Positions 27,101 through 37,400 of a stretch of 64,000 nt of DNA are shown here, in pieces. Where the stretch lies: positions 19,183,884 to 19,247,883 of the forward strand of contig CM040753.1 in NCBI GenBank assembly GCA_022829145.1. Direction: 5' to 3'. Position numbers and translations under genes: made by a program. Every line of letters begins with the position of its first letter. Within the stretch, counting starts at the first letter, position 1. Below the pieces are notes generated by a model that saw only the letters and a program-made list of their open reading frames with translations, did not search any database and was not told the origin of the DNA. This DNA comes from Albula goreensis. Taxonomy: Eukaryota > Chordata > Actinopteri > Albuliformes > Albulidae.

Positions 27101-30100
27101 AAGTGTTCAATGTGTTAACAGAATTAGTTTCTGACATGTGGAGTCTGTGATGGTGAAGACCAGGGCACGTGCTTATAAAGGGTCTCAGAGCCTTTCTAGG
27201 AGCAATTTGGCCTCATAATGGCTGTTCCTCAAGACCACTAATGTAAGGGTATGGAGAGGGGAATTTTGACCTCACCGGTCTGATTCAGAGACACTTTATG
27301 CACTTTATACACTGTATGCACATGGTATATACAATGTGTTTTCTCCTGAAATGCAGTCTGCGATTGGTACCAGATTTGCAGTATGGTAAATTTGCGGGGT
27401 GTATAAGAAATAGTAACCAAACATAAGTTTATCGGCAAAGCATATCCATGGAAGCCGAGCAGAGTCAAACCACATCAAAGTATGAAATTAGTCATGCTCA
27501 CAGTAATGAAACTGAGAAATAAGTCTTTGTAATTTGATATATATTGTGGGGGAGCGATATACTACATGCTTATAGCTGTCATCAAGCACATATAGTGGGG
27601 TCTATCTTTCTCTACCACAATGGAGTCAACTCAAAGGTTAATGATGGGTCACCCAGTGGTAGTCATTCAACAGAAAAGAAGAAAAGAAAGGAAGGTACAT
27701 CAGTGATCAAGGCCAACCCAATTAGGAGCTAACAGCTGTATCATCAATGTCAAGGTTTCACTTGATTAAAATCAGCAAATTAAGAAGCCTAAATACAGTA
27801 AACATGCTTGCACAAATGGGCAACTGCTGTTGGCAATGTACTGTGAAAAGCAATCTGTTCATTTTTCACCTTGTTGAAAACAAGAACACTAATTCCACAG
27901 TTTCAGTCAGGTTTAAGTGGGTTTTTTTCATCCTCATGACACCCACGGAAGTGATGCTGTATGCATCTGAAACGCATGAGCAGTAAAACCACAGCTGTCA
28001 TTTTAAATGTCAGTACCCTGACAGTCTTGATCCTCAGACCAATGAATAAAAGCTTGAAAAACAACAGTCTTCATAGTGGCATAACTTTGACAAAATTTGG
28101 GAACATGCTTTGGTAATAAAAGACCAGTTATTACTTGTGATAATTGTAATCTTGTGTAGGCAAAGTCTAATTGGAAGCGGCAATTCAGATATGAAAAGTT
28201 ATCTGGTAATTCTTACACAATAAATGTATACATTATGGTCGTTTTTCATAAGCTATCCAGAAAAAATGAAATGTGTTTTTTTTCAGTTAACACCTAGGAA
28301 TATCTGTTAGCAAAACACAACACAAGCAAACAAGTTAATCAAATGAGACTTACCTCTGATCTGCTATGTGAGTTTTGTCCACAGCCACACCAACTAAATG
28401 CAGGTTAACTATTTCTCTTGTGACCCAACAACAGAAAGTCTGTTGTTTTTGACCTGGTTATTCAGCTGATAAATGATTTTATTTGTTCTGCTACAAAAGA
28501 AAATAAAGACCATATAATCAAACTTTCTGCCAACTGAATACTTCTGTACATGTTAGGTGGATGAAATGGTAGTGGGTGGGTGAAATGATAAACACCCCAG
28601 CCAATCAAATCCATTCTCACAAATCTGAGAGGACTAATCAGATTGGAGATGGCCTATGTTTAAAAATATCTGTGTCCAGATGCTCAGATCTGAGTTTGAG
28701 TATCTGGAGTTTAGAATGGCAATTTGAGTACTGATTCTAAAACCTTTCTTTTATTACAATTATTTTGGTTCTGAAAGGGAGTAATGAACAATGACTATGC
28801 TTATGTCATTGTTATGGCAGCTTCGAACTCTGAGCTCATTAGACAGATATACAGGTTGGAGGGAGGGGGGTTCTGACTATTTACACTAACACTAGTTTAT
28901 CCTGACCAACACATCTATATCAATAATCAGGTTATCCTTACATTTTGCCTTGTTTTGTGAAGTTTTCTGTGAAGCTGTAGTCTTGTTGCAAACATTTCTG
29001 TTTTGTGGAAATGACATTCACATGTTATTCTTGAGTAAATAAATGTGAGATAGCATTGTCATTATTTTTATTTTATGTATTTATTGAACAGGCACAATGG
29101 ATAACCACATGACTTTCTTTGAGTTAACTGTGCTGTCGTTGCTTCTGTAGTCTCTGGCAAGGTATCACAAACAGCAACAAGCAATGATATACTGGTGCAT
29201 AAAATCTAATTCAGATAGCTAGTATAATTACAATTGCACCTGCCTTGTACAAATGAATGAAAGGGATGAAAGGGAATGTGAGAGGGAAAATGAAAGTGTT
29301 AAATGTGGAATGAGTGGGCATGTGGACAAGTTTCAAAGAGAAAATGAGGTAACATGAAACCAAAAGTAGGAGGAGCTCTCATGTGTTACTAGCAACTCAT
29401 GAATGTTTACCAATCAATGTGTTTTATTGTGGAGAGCAAATGTAGCATCACCAATTATTGGTCCATCAACCAGAATCCCCTGTTACAAAGAATAGACCAG
29501 AATGACAAGAGCTGTGTCTCCCTCTAGTGATTGGAGCCTGTCATTACAATATTCAAGTGATCATTATGGAAAACTGACTTGCCAGTCAAATAACTATATT
29601 ACTTTATCTCTGTATTTATTTCAATAAAAAATCCTGCCTCCAGAGGCTTTGACACTTTCACTTTATCTTACATTTTCTTTCAGGATAAGATGAAACAATC
29701 TGAAAATATAGTTTTGTGTGTTGTGTTTCTTTAAGTATGGTTCCACAAGCTTGTCATGGCAGTTTCTCATTTTTGTGTTATTCTGGCTGAACTCACTGTG
29801 GGGATGTCAGGACAAATGAAAGTGATGGTTGAGGATGGGATGTAGAAAATTGGTCCAGACCCTGTTGACAGTAAAAATGACCTGTACTGACATCCTTTGG
29901 GCATTCTTTTCTATTTTTATTTTCCCATGAACACAATCCTGTAGTCATTGGCAAATGAACACACATCTTTTAATGGAACAACAGAAATATTCAAATACTG
30001 TGACCATATAACGTCAGGTTCAGACTTATTGGCTAATTAGATGTTGAGGCACAGTTAACTCCAGAATTATTGGCACCCAGGCTAAAGATGAGCTAACTGG

Positions 30101-31089
30101 CTGCACAACAAAAAAAACTTAAGTAAAAATTGTACTTTCATAGAACATATTGCACTAATGCAAAAAGATAAAAACATTGAATACTCATGGGAGTCAAATT
30201 CATATTTCAACTACTGGAAAGGAATGAAGCACCCTCTGGCTATAGCAGGATAGATCAGGAATGCGAATCTGCACATCATGGAAAACAGCTGACTAAACAT
30301 AGTTAAAAATGATGCTTCTGGGGATACCGTGATACAACCTGGTGAACACCCATTACATCAGAATGCAAAGCTCTGCTGTGAGAGAAGCAACACTGGGAGT
30401 GCACATTCCACAGGACGGAAGATTGAACCCTCTGTCAAATACAGCTTTGCAGGTTCATACAAGCCCTGCAATTTCATAAGTTAACCCCCTCCCCCTTTCC
30501 TGTGCTCTCTTTTACAAGCTGACTGACTGATCTCAAAAGGTGAGTTTTAGCAGACTGGAAGATCAGCTCAAAAAGCCATAAATCCAAAAAGAGAAAAAAA
30601 ACATGTGAGCTCTGTATTACTGCAAAAGAAAAAAAAATGGAGAGTTCCTGGGTTCTGCTCGGTGTTGATTTATCAAACTACCAAAAGACTGGATGAAAAA
30701 GAACCACGTTCACTCTATTACCTGAAGTAAATCACTCTGCATTCAAATATGACTTTTAATTCATAATTTGCAGGATACACACACATCAAAAAACAAATTA
30801 CTCAGGCATACTTTTTGTTGTTGTTGTTGTTAAATGCAGAAGCACAACAGTAATCTCTTGTCTATATTTATTAAGCAGGAAATGTGTATATAATAAATAC
30901 TAAAAAGTGAATAATTTACCAACCCATTGTGGCTCATAATTTTTGTTTTCTCATAAGAAGTACAACAATGATTTCTGGCCTATGTTTCATCATTGGGACT
31001 AGAGTTTCCATCCAGCACAAGGAGATGTCAGAAGTTTACCTCTCTCTTGGTCTGCAATAGTAGGATGTATTTTCCTCTACATCGCCCAT
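17827..31089 (-). CDS. Unidentified multi-exon gene between shc2 and cpamd8 (tentative model)
   Basis: I do not recognise this protein. Exon-like segments in transcript order: 31040-31089 (possible ATG exon), 28354-28453, 23177-23299, 21336-21384, 18402-18452, 17827-18116 (stop at 17827). Phases match exactly from 28354-28453 to 23177-23299, and from 21336-21384 through 18402-18452 to 17827-18116. Phases do not match between 23177-23299 and 21336-21384, nor between the ATG exon and 28354-28453, so exons are missing or the blocks are separate genes. The predicted protein is rich in Cys, His, Trp and hydrophobics (for example TFCCWVTREIVNLHLVGVAV and FWKLFRMWHCMAPQPYVEER), has no signal peptide in the part seen, and looks alpha-helical. 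A meiotic or DNA-repair helical-repeat protein is a guess I cannot support by motif. Confidence 0.55.
18402..18452 (-). CDS. Unidentified gene, internal exon
   Basis: 51 nt with a strong pyrimidine-rich acceptor (CTCTCTCTCCCAG) and donor CCAG|GTAATA. It encodes KQSALELSKHCGQLHP with split codons that match both neighbours (Glu on the left junction, Gly on the right). Confidence 0.65.
21336..21384 (-). CDS. Unidentified gene, internal exon
   Basis: 49 nt with a perfect donor CTGG|GTAAGT and acceptor GGCTGCAG. It encodes ESTHLFIQHCKENPEL in the frame demanded by the two downstream exons. The acceptor position is less certain, because no upstream exon found so far supplies phase 0. Confidence 0.55.
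23177..23299 (-). CDS. Unidentified gene, internal exon
   Basis: 123 nt with acceptor GTGACAG and donor AAC|GTGAGT. It is open in the frame STYQHEHSTEAGALFRLQYL and on to FNCHAYSSLLYATL. The first G completes an Arg codon begun in the 28354-28453 segment. An in-frame TGA follows directly after the donor, so splicing is needed to keep the frame. Confidence 0.6.
23737..23755. repeat. Poly(A) run in intron
   Basis: Nineteen A residues. No flanking target-site duplication was recognised, so I do not call it a retrotransposed tail. Confidence 0.9.
25230..25800 (+). mobile_element. Decayed Tc1-like DNA transposon, transposase C-terminus
   Basis: From about 25572 a broken frame reads MLWLDLKQAALHGRPQ, then SELKQFCKQEW, and after stops and a frame shift KVIAAQGG and SYQLER. 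This follows the end of Tc1/mariner transposases (DLK, EL-x-QFC-x-EEW, VIAAxGG). It has several stops and is non-functional. The stretch 25230-25570 may be more of the same element but I cannot verify it. Confidence 0.7.
26455..27130 (+). mobile_element. Decayed LINE, 3' part of reverse transcriptase
   Basis: In broken frames: SETWQMTFNAVKCKV near 26470, LGVILDQSL near 26595, and EKVLRKAAKPAPGIKL followed by LFRLDEKRLGRNSIEVF near 26790-26925. These match the thumb and C-terminal region of CR1/L2/jockey-type reverse transcriptases (WQM-FN--KC, LGV--D, LE-VQRRA-K-IPG, L---EKRR-RGDLIE-F). Stops and deletions make it a pseudogene. Confidence 0.8.
28354..28453 (-). CDS. Unidentified gene, internal exon
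   Basis: 100 nt with a perfect donor AGAG|GTAAGT and acceptor AATAACCAG. It reads QKQQTFCCWVTREIVNLHLV, then GVAVDKTHIADQ. A stop lies just upstream of the acceptor in this frame, so the exon cannot extend further 5'. The join to the 23177-23299 exon is in phase. Confidence 0.6.
30046..30250 (+). mobile_element. Terminal fragment of a Tc1-like element (probable)
   Basis: The sequence AACTCCAGAATTATTGGCACCC resembles the common teleost Tc1-type terminal sequence, and the AATAATCTTAACACCC-like end recurs near 44130-44320. No transposase coding is present. The right limit is uncertain. Confidence 0.5.
31040..31089 (-). CDS. Possible first coding exon of the unidentified gene
   Basis: ATG at 31089 in a fair Kozak context (GAACATGG) opens MGDVEENTSYYCRPRE and runs into donor AGAG|GTAAAC, leaving phase 2. 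The next firm exon (28354-28453) needs phase 1, so another exon must lie between them, or this is not part of the gene. Confidence 0.35.
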
Positions 31090-31588
31090 GTTCAGTCTGT
31101 GTCCTTAGATGGAGCTGGGCGCACAGACCAGGACAGTTAAACCAGATTCATGACCACCAATAAAATTCACATACTCTATCTTATCTTAGCACACAAAGAA
31201 GCTCAACTGTTCTTGTAGGATTAGAGAGCAAAGCTTTTGTGAAACATTGCCATTTCTGTCTAGGCTATGGCCATAAATTGAAGATCAATTGAAGTTCTTT
31301 GAGTCATTTGACAGGTATTCAATTCATATACCATTGAGAAAAGCAAATATTTTCACAAAATCCAAGTGGCTTAACTGAATTTAACATGTAACTGCTAGTC
31401 AGAAAACCAGCAAAAAACTTTATAAAACACCAGCACAGGCAGCTACTGCCTGACATTATCAACAGAATGAAATGCAAAGAATTTAATCCGGATTTCCTGA
31501 TTTGAGCCAAAAGTCAGTATAATAGATTAAAGACTGTTAGATCCTCAGAGTAGGTGTAGACTCAGGGAGACGAGCCTCCAGCTGTACC

Positions 31589-31753
31589 ATGGAGCGGGAC
31601 AGAGCTGGTGCATTACTCCTAGTCTTCTATCTGTGGCTGCTGGAGGAGGGAATCTCTCCAGTAAAAAAAACAAGGATAACCTTTCGGCCAACAGATAACC
31701 GAGAACACCACTATACTAAATCCTTCATCAGGGTGCAGACTCCCAACTATGAC
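31589..31753 (+). CDS. Small ORF with signal-peptide-like start, 54 residues, unproven
   Basis: ATG in a strong context (TACCATGG) opens MERDRAGALLLVFYLWLLEE. A short charged start is followed by a hydrophobic core, then a basic segment with KK and 30 further residues ending VQTPNYD and TAA. The layout resembles a small secreted peptide precursor, but there is only one reading frame and no homology I recognise. It is divergent from the possible ATG exon at 31089, about 500 bases away. Chance is a real alternative. Confidence 0.25.
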
Positions 31754-32830
31754 TAACGGTGTAAGAAAATATTAATACAGGCGAGTTTTGTGATAAAATC
31801 TTTAGCAATGTTCTGTTTATTTTCTGAACTACTGTATCTCTATACAAAGAAGTGGCATTTAAACTTCTGACCACTAGGTGGCAGGTAGCCCACAGTACTG
31901 TAACAGGACTTCACAGGCTGAATCTGAGATTATGGACTGGCTCCCGCTGCATTCAGATTTTGAAGTGAGCAGTTTGTGATTGCATGATCACCTGGATTCT
32001 GTCTCATGTAAGATTATCCACTCAGAACCAACCTAAAACAGAGATCCCTGTCTTTTCATTCATCATGACAAGATATGAATAGAACTGCCGACTTTAACAA
32101 AGTACATGGTTGCTGGACAGATTATTCTGGACATTCCATTACCCCATAAACAACAGAAAATGGACTTTACCATTATTAGAAAGTCAATCTTTCTAATGGA
32201 AAAGTTGCATAAATCGTTAAAAAAAATACAAGGTGTAAGATAAGCATGATATTCTGAACCAAAATGTCAATGTAAAATGGAAAAGGCCAATTAACAATCT
32301 TTCCTAAGTAAATTGAGGAAGGACTTTTTTAAATTAATGTCAAGACTCCTCAAGGTTCTTCTGAGTTGACAGTTCTGTCCGCTAATGGGTAATTAAATGA
32401 CTTGTTACTGAGGTTTAAGCTGAAAGTTTCCAGAAGTTGCAGTAATGGAAAATGCTGACTAGCTCCCTGATCCACAAATGGACAATAAACATGAACAGGT
32501 TCAAACTCTCTCCTGGCAAGTGGTTTGGTAACCCAACTCTGTGTTGTTAATAGGAGGTGACCCAATGCACTTTGCCATAAAGGACACAGTGTGAGGTTGC
32601 CATCAAACAAGACTGTAAACATTATGAAGCTGCATTATGAAACTCTTAAATACATGAACACAGCTCCAAATGTACCAACTCTAATTCCGAAAGTCAAGCG
32701 TAAGTACCACCAATAACATTGCACTTACCATTCGGCTTACAGTTTCACATTATTTCACATTAACACATCATAACAGCCTGGTGAGGGGCATGTTTGTTTA
32801 GTATTTGTAGAGACAAAATTGTCCAGACAC
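31754..32830. other. Intergenic, nothing recognised
   Basis: AT-rich sequence between the small ORF and the presumed 3' end of cpamd8. A minus-strand frame at 32350-32622 has no splice or compositional support. Confidence 0.6.
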
Positions 32831-32847
32831 AATGATTGTATACAAAT

Positions 32848-34225
32848 TTTATTTTTATTTTCAAAAAAGCACTGTACTTAAAATGTTTGGGCGTTACATT
32901 CGTTCAAATTTCTTAATTTACAGTAATTTCCAGACTTCATTTGCTTCAGGCTTTTAGCAGTTGTTTAGAGAGTCTAACGTTAATATAACAAAATAGCTTA
33001 TGTACTGTACAATCAAATCCCTGTTTGTTCCAAGATAAGGTGACTGCTATGCATTTTTTTTAATTTGGATACCTGCAGCAAGGTGAAATAATTTTAACCA
33101 TCAAGCTTATTTTTTTCTGTTGAGTATCAGTGCTATGTCTTGTGAGATTCCCCCTTACTGGGGAAAAACAAAGTGAAAGAATGGACAATTTGACACCAGT
33201 TCAAGATCAGCTGTACACCTCACTGTTTGAAACAAGGCTTCCTCAGAATAAGAAATGCATCACAAGAAGTTCCCATATTTCTGGATTAAATTAAGACATG
33301 GTGTAGGTGGGAGGAAGGGGGTTGTGGGGGTGGCGGTGGCACAGAACAAGTAAACAATCAAACAAAAGCACTAGCTAAAAATAAATACCACAGATAGAAA
33401 AAAAATCAAAATAACTTTTTTTTTTTGCTCAAGTATAATTACAAACATAAATACGTGTTTATTTACTCTAGAGATTATATAAAACAACATATAGCCACTA
33501 GATAAACAGGAGCTATGGTGTCTACTGGTGAGTAAGAGACTGGATATAAAAACAGAGAAAAGCAAAGACAGATGGAGGAGGCTAGCTCGCTAACGCTAAT
33601 GCGTGCGGTCGGGTCTCCTCCATCTCGCCCCCTTGGGCCAGTTAGCCCCTCGCTCTCTCCTAGCTCTCTATGCTCACACCAACATATTCACAAACAATGT
33701 ACAGTTCAGTAATCGCTCTCATACTGCAGCCAGGGAGGAGTTTCTGTGGACAAGAGGAGCACAGAACAACCAATGAGCAATGCTGATATAGACCAACAGA
33801 CACTCAAACATGGTTGAAAGGCATGCTTCGCAAAGTAAACTTTTGACATATTTCTCGTTTATTACACATATAGTGACTAACAAGTACAAAGATAACAGAG
33901 GAGATTCATTTTGAGGACTTAAAAGGACAGTTGGATGCTTAAGGTCTCAGGCTCTGCTCCAATTTTGAGAGCGATCAAGCGGTCTCAGGCTTGATCCCTC
34001 ATTTTGGTATAAGGCCAAACAATATAGTGTTTGGCCTTATGCATTATCATTGTAAGGATGTAGATAAGGATGCAAACAAATGCAAAAAAATAATGTACTT
34101 ATACTCTGTATTATAAGACAGTGGTACTGTAAACTAGGAGCCACACATGGGATGGTGGAGGTGGGTCAAAAGATACAGGTGATAGACATTCTTACTGTGT
34201 AAAATACATCTTTACACTGGGGGCC
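32848..34225 (-). other. Presumed cpamd8 3' UTR with tandem AATAAA
   Basis: From the stop leftwards there is no coding signal. Two overlapping-spaced TTTATT (AATAAA on minus) at 32848-32853 and 32854-32859 are plausible poly(A) signals, giving a UTR of about 1.4 kb. Another TTTATT lies near 33458. A GC-richer island with GCTAGCTCGCTAACGCTAAT lies at about 33580-33680. Confidence 0.4.
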
Positions 34226-34416
34226 CTACCATCGCTCAGGTGTGTCCTTGGTGTCCAGTGTATGTAGCTGGGCAGTGGGAGGCTTCCGTGACTCTCCACC
34301 TCCCTCCCCTGCCAGCTCCGCCTGCTCCTCTCCCTCCGTAGGGAAGGGCTCAGCCTCTGCGTCGTACTCATAGGAGTAGTAGGACACCTCCGCTAAGGTC
34401 CCCGCCTCCTCCTCAC
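34226..34416 (-). CDS. cpamd8: cpamd8 last coding exon (acidic tail and stop)
   Basis: 191 nt encoding [20 protein letters not shown], then [20 protein letters not shown] and ending KDTPERW, with TAG at 34226-34228. It is strongly acidic with a tyrosine cluster. Acceptor GGTGTAG. There is no hydrophobic anchor, so a secreted rather than membrane-anchored end is implied. Confidence 0.8.
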
Positions 34417-37400
34417 CTACACCAGCAGGGGGCAGCTGAGCATCAGTATGCGTGTCTTAATCATTACCACTGTCCGTAACTCGAGTCTTGTCCATTATGA
34501 GTTAAAAGGCAAAAACACAAAATTGATCAGTGCTCTTACTCCAATACCATAGTTTCATTTATGAATAGGATTATTTAGTCAGTTATACAATTTGACCTTT
34601 AGGGGTCACTCTATACTCAGAAACCACAATCCTGATTTCCAAAAATATCCATGGATAAACTGTGTTTTTGACCTAAATGTTTCTTTTAATGTGTTCAGAA
34701 TAGGTTCTGTGGAATTCATAAAATGATCCTCTGCCTTTATTAAAATTAAAACATCATCTTGCAAGTGACTACATCAGTTGTTTTGAATATACAAACTCAT
34801 TTTCTTCTGGCAAAAATATCACAGAAAATACAAATTATTACATCCAAACATACATTACTGTTCAAATGTAAGTGTTTTGGAAAATAGGCCAACAGACCAT
34901 TCACATTTGTTGTATTCAATGCTGTATGCTACTATTTTGTGCATAATGTATCCTTTGCATGCATATACCATACAATGCTGTACTCCCAATGGCTTTTAAC
35001 CAACCTTGTGCTGTGAAGTTTAATTCTTTGTACTTAAGAGACCTTTTGACTGAGTGAAGCCCCATTAAAAGCTACTGTGGGCTGCAGGCTGGGAACAAGT
35101 TGACACAGGCAGCACCACATCAAACACACAGGCAAAGCAGGCCTTGTGCATGACTGCAGCATGTTTCCCTCTCTTCAGCTCAAAAACACATGCACGCACA
35201 CACACACAAAGATCAGGAGCACTACAGATCTTTTTTGTAAGCAAAAAATGCAAGTGTCTTCCATGCCATTTCTGACCTCATCAACCTAATACGAATGAAC
35301 CTCTGTAAGCAACACTGTCTTTATTATCTTGTGAGAGCTCTATAATTTTAGACTCCTTGAGAGGAACCAAAAACCAAACAAAAATCATTTTTTTAACTCT
35401 TGGTAGATTGAAAACAGAAGTTGTACAGTTATTTTTAAGAATGTGTGAATAGGGACATGATAGTGATTATATGTTGGACTCGATCCCCCCCCTTCACCCC
35501 CAAGCCACCCCAGCCCACCAAAGTGAAGGAGAGCTCTGCTCCACCATCGCTAGCAGACAGAGGCAAGTCAGAACAGCACCGGGGCAGACTGTGTAATCAG
35601 GCCTAGAAGAGCTTTCAAAAGGAGATGGGGGGCTGGGGGTCCTTTCATGTGCTTTTCCACCCCATCTGTACTGCTGATAAAACCTTTATTTCAGTCTCTC
35701 TGTGTCTGTCTATCCAAACAAACCCAAAGAGAGGGCCCAATACAGCATGATAGACAGACATCCCCATCAGATACAGTTTCCTGGAATCTCTCTAAAACAG
35801 ATTCATATAATGTTACTTTTAGGCATTTAGCTGACCCTCTTTTCCACAGACACCTAAAATATATTATTTATTTCTGCATGCCAGCCATTTATACACTGCC
35901 AAAGGATTCAACAGCTATGCCCCACCTGGAAATCAAGACCTGCTCACTACCCATTATGCCACAATGCCATACAACTAAGGTACCATGGTGTATCAGTCTT
36001 CTCAAAACATACTTCTTGTAGCAGTAAGCATTCAAGAAACTGGCTGAGAAAGCACTCAGATATAAAAAATCTTGTGATTGACTTAGGAGAAAGTTATAAA
36101 ACCACCTAATCAGGTATATTGATCATTAAGATACTCATCACATTAAATAAAAACATTTTGATGGTGCTGCACATTGAAAACATGCCTCAGCACCATCCAT
36201 CTGCCTGTATGTCAGCAATGTATTCAAGATACTGGATAAGAGTGGCTGGCCTAGTTCATTCAATATTTTTGTGTCTATTGACTCATTCTTTTCTGTATCC
36301 AAGCATTTGCTAATAGTTCAGCTAGATTGCTGGGACCAGGAGAATAATTTTTCTAGTTATCCTTAAATGTGTTCAGTTGGCCTCAGGTTTATTTATTTCA
36401 CTATCCTCTCCAAATGTCCACTGTGAAATTCTGTGTAATAACCTTTAAAATATTGCCACACAAAAATTGTCATTGATTGAATAAAAGTTGATTTGTGCAT
36501 GGACTAGGCTCTGGCTGACCAAGTTGTCTGGCCCCTGTGCACAGACTCTGCAGAGCCGAATGAGGGTGCAGCAGTGCGGTGCTGCACTTCCCCTCACACG
36601 TCTCCACACGTCAAAGCAAGCTGCTGTCAGACATGACACGCTTGAACTATCCAGCACCTGCCACTGGCTGCTGTACAAGCTCCCGCAGCTGGGGAAAAGG
36701 GCACAGAACGGTGTGATGAGTGGAGGAAGAAGGAGTAGGAGAGGCAGAATGGGAAAGAGGAGATTCAGAGGGGGCGAAAGAGAGAGGAACAGATACCTCA
36801 AGGGTGACAGTGATATGCATATGGACAGACAGACAGACAGACAGAAATAGAGAACTTTGTCTATGCATGGGTGAGGCTGGGGATCATGTGGGGTACCTGT
36901 CTGTAGGGGCGTGGTCTCTGGTCCCTGCTGTCTCCTCTTCACCGGCTCCTGCTCCTCAGTGACTGTCTGCACTGCACACAGGAGAGAAATACAGAGTTCA
37001 GTGCAAGGCCTCCTACTCTGTTCAAGCCACCCACAGGCACAGAATCTCCTCTGGGATACCCAAAATGCAATGAGCCTTTTCACCCACAGTTGACACACCC
37101 CTACATTGTGAGAGGTGTCTTCATTTAGAGGGCACCTGCTTGCACACCAGTGTTGTTGGTGGTGTGTGGAGCAAAAAGCAACCCTCCAGTGCTCTTTGTC
37201 CAGCCCAGGTTACATAAAAGGCCCAGGGAAGGGACATTCCCAAAAATCAGCATAAACAAACAAACAAAAAAACAGGCAGCTCTAAACACGGGAATATTTT
37301 TTTTGTGTATCAAACACTTGGCAATGGCAGACCGTACTTTCTGCCGCACATGTTTTGCTTTTTGTGTTTCCCCCCCAATCTGTTCAGAGAAACAAGGGGC

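Noticed and set aside
27238..27468. 76-codon minus-strand frame with a donor-like GACCG|GTGAGG
   Set aside because: The flanking exons 28354-28453 and 23177-23299 already join in phase without it, and no acceptor was convincing.
29797..29861. Possible exon with GTCAACAG acceptor and CACA|GTGAGT donor (frame SGPIFYIPSSTITFICPDIP)
   Set aside because: Splice sites are fair, but its phases fit neither the ATG exon nor the preferred start of the 28354-28453 exon. Left out of the model until transcript data exist.
36445..37098. 217-codon minus-strand frame rich in Ser, Leu and Pro
   Set aside because: It includes cpamd8 exon p in its middle, but the rest has no homology and derives from a GA-rich tract. 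Only 36897-36971 is spliced in.
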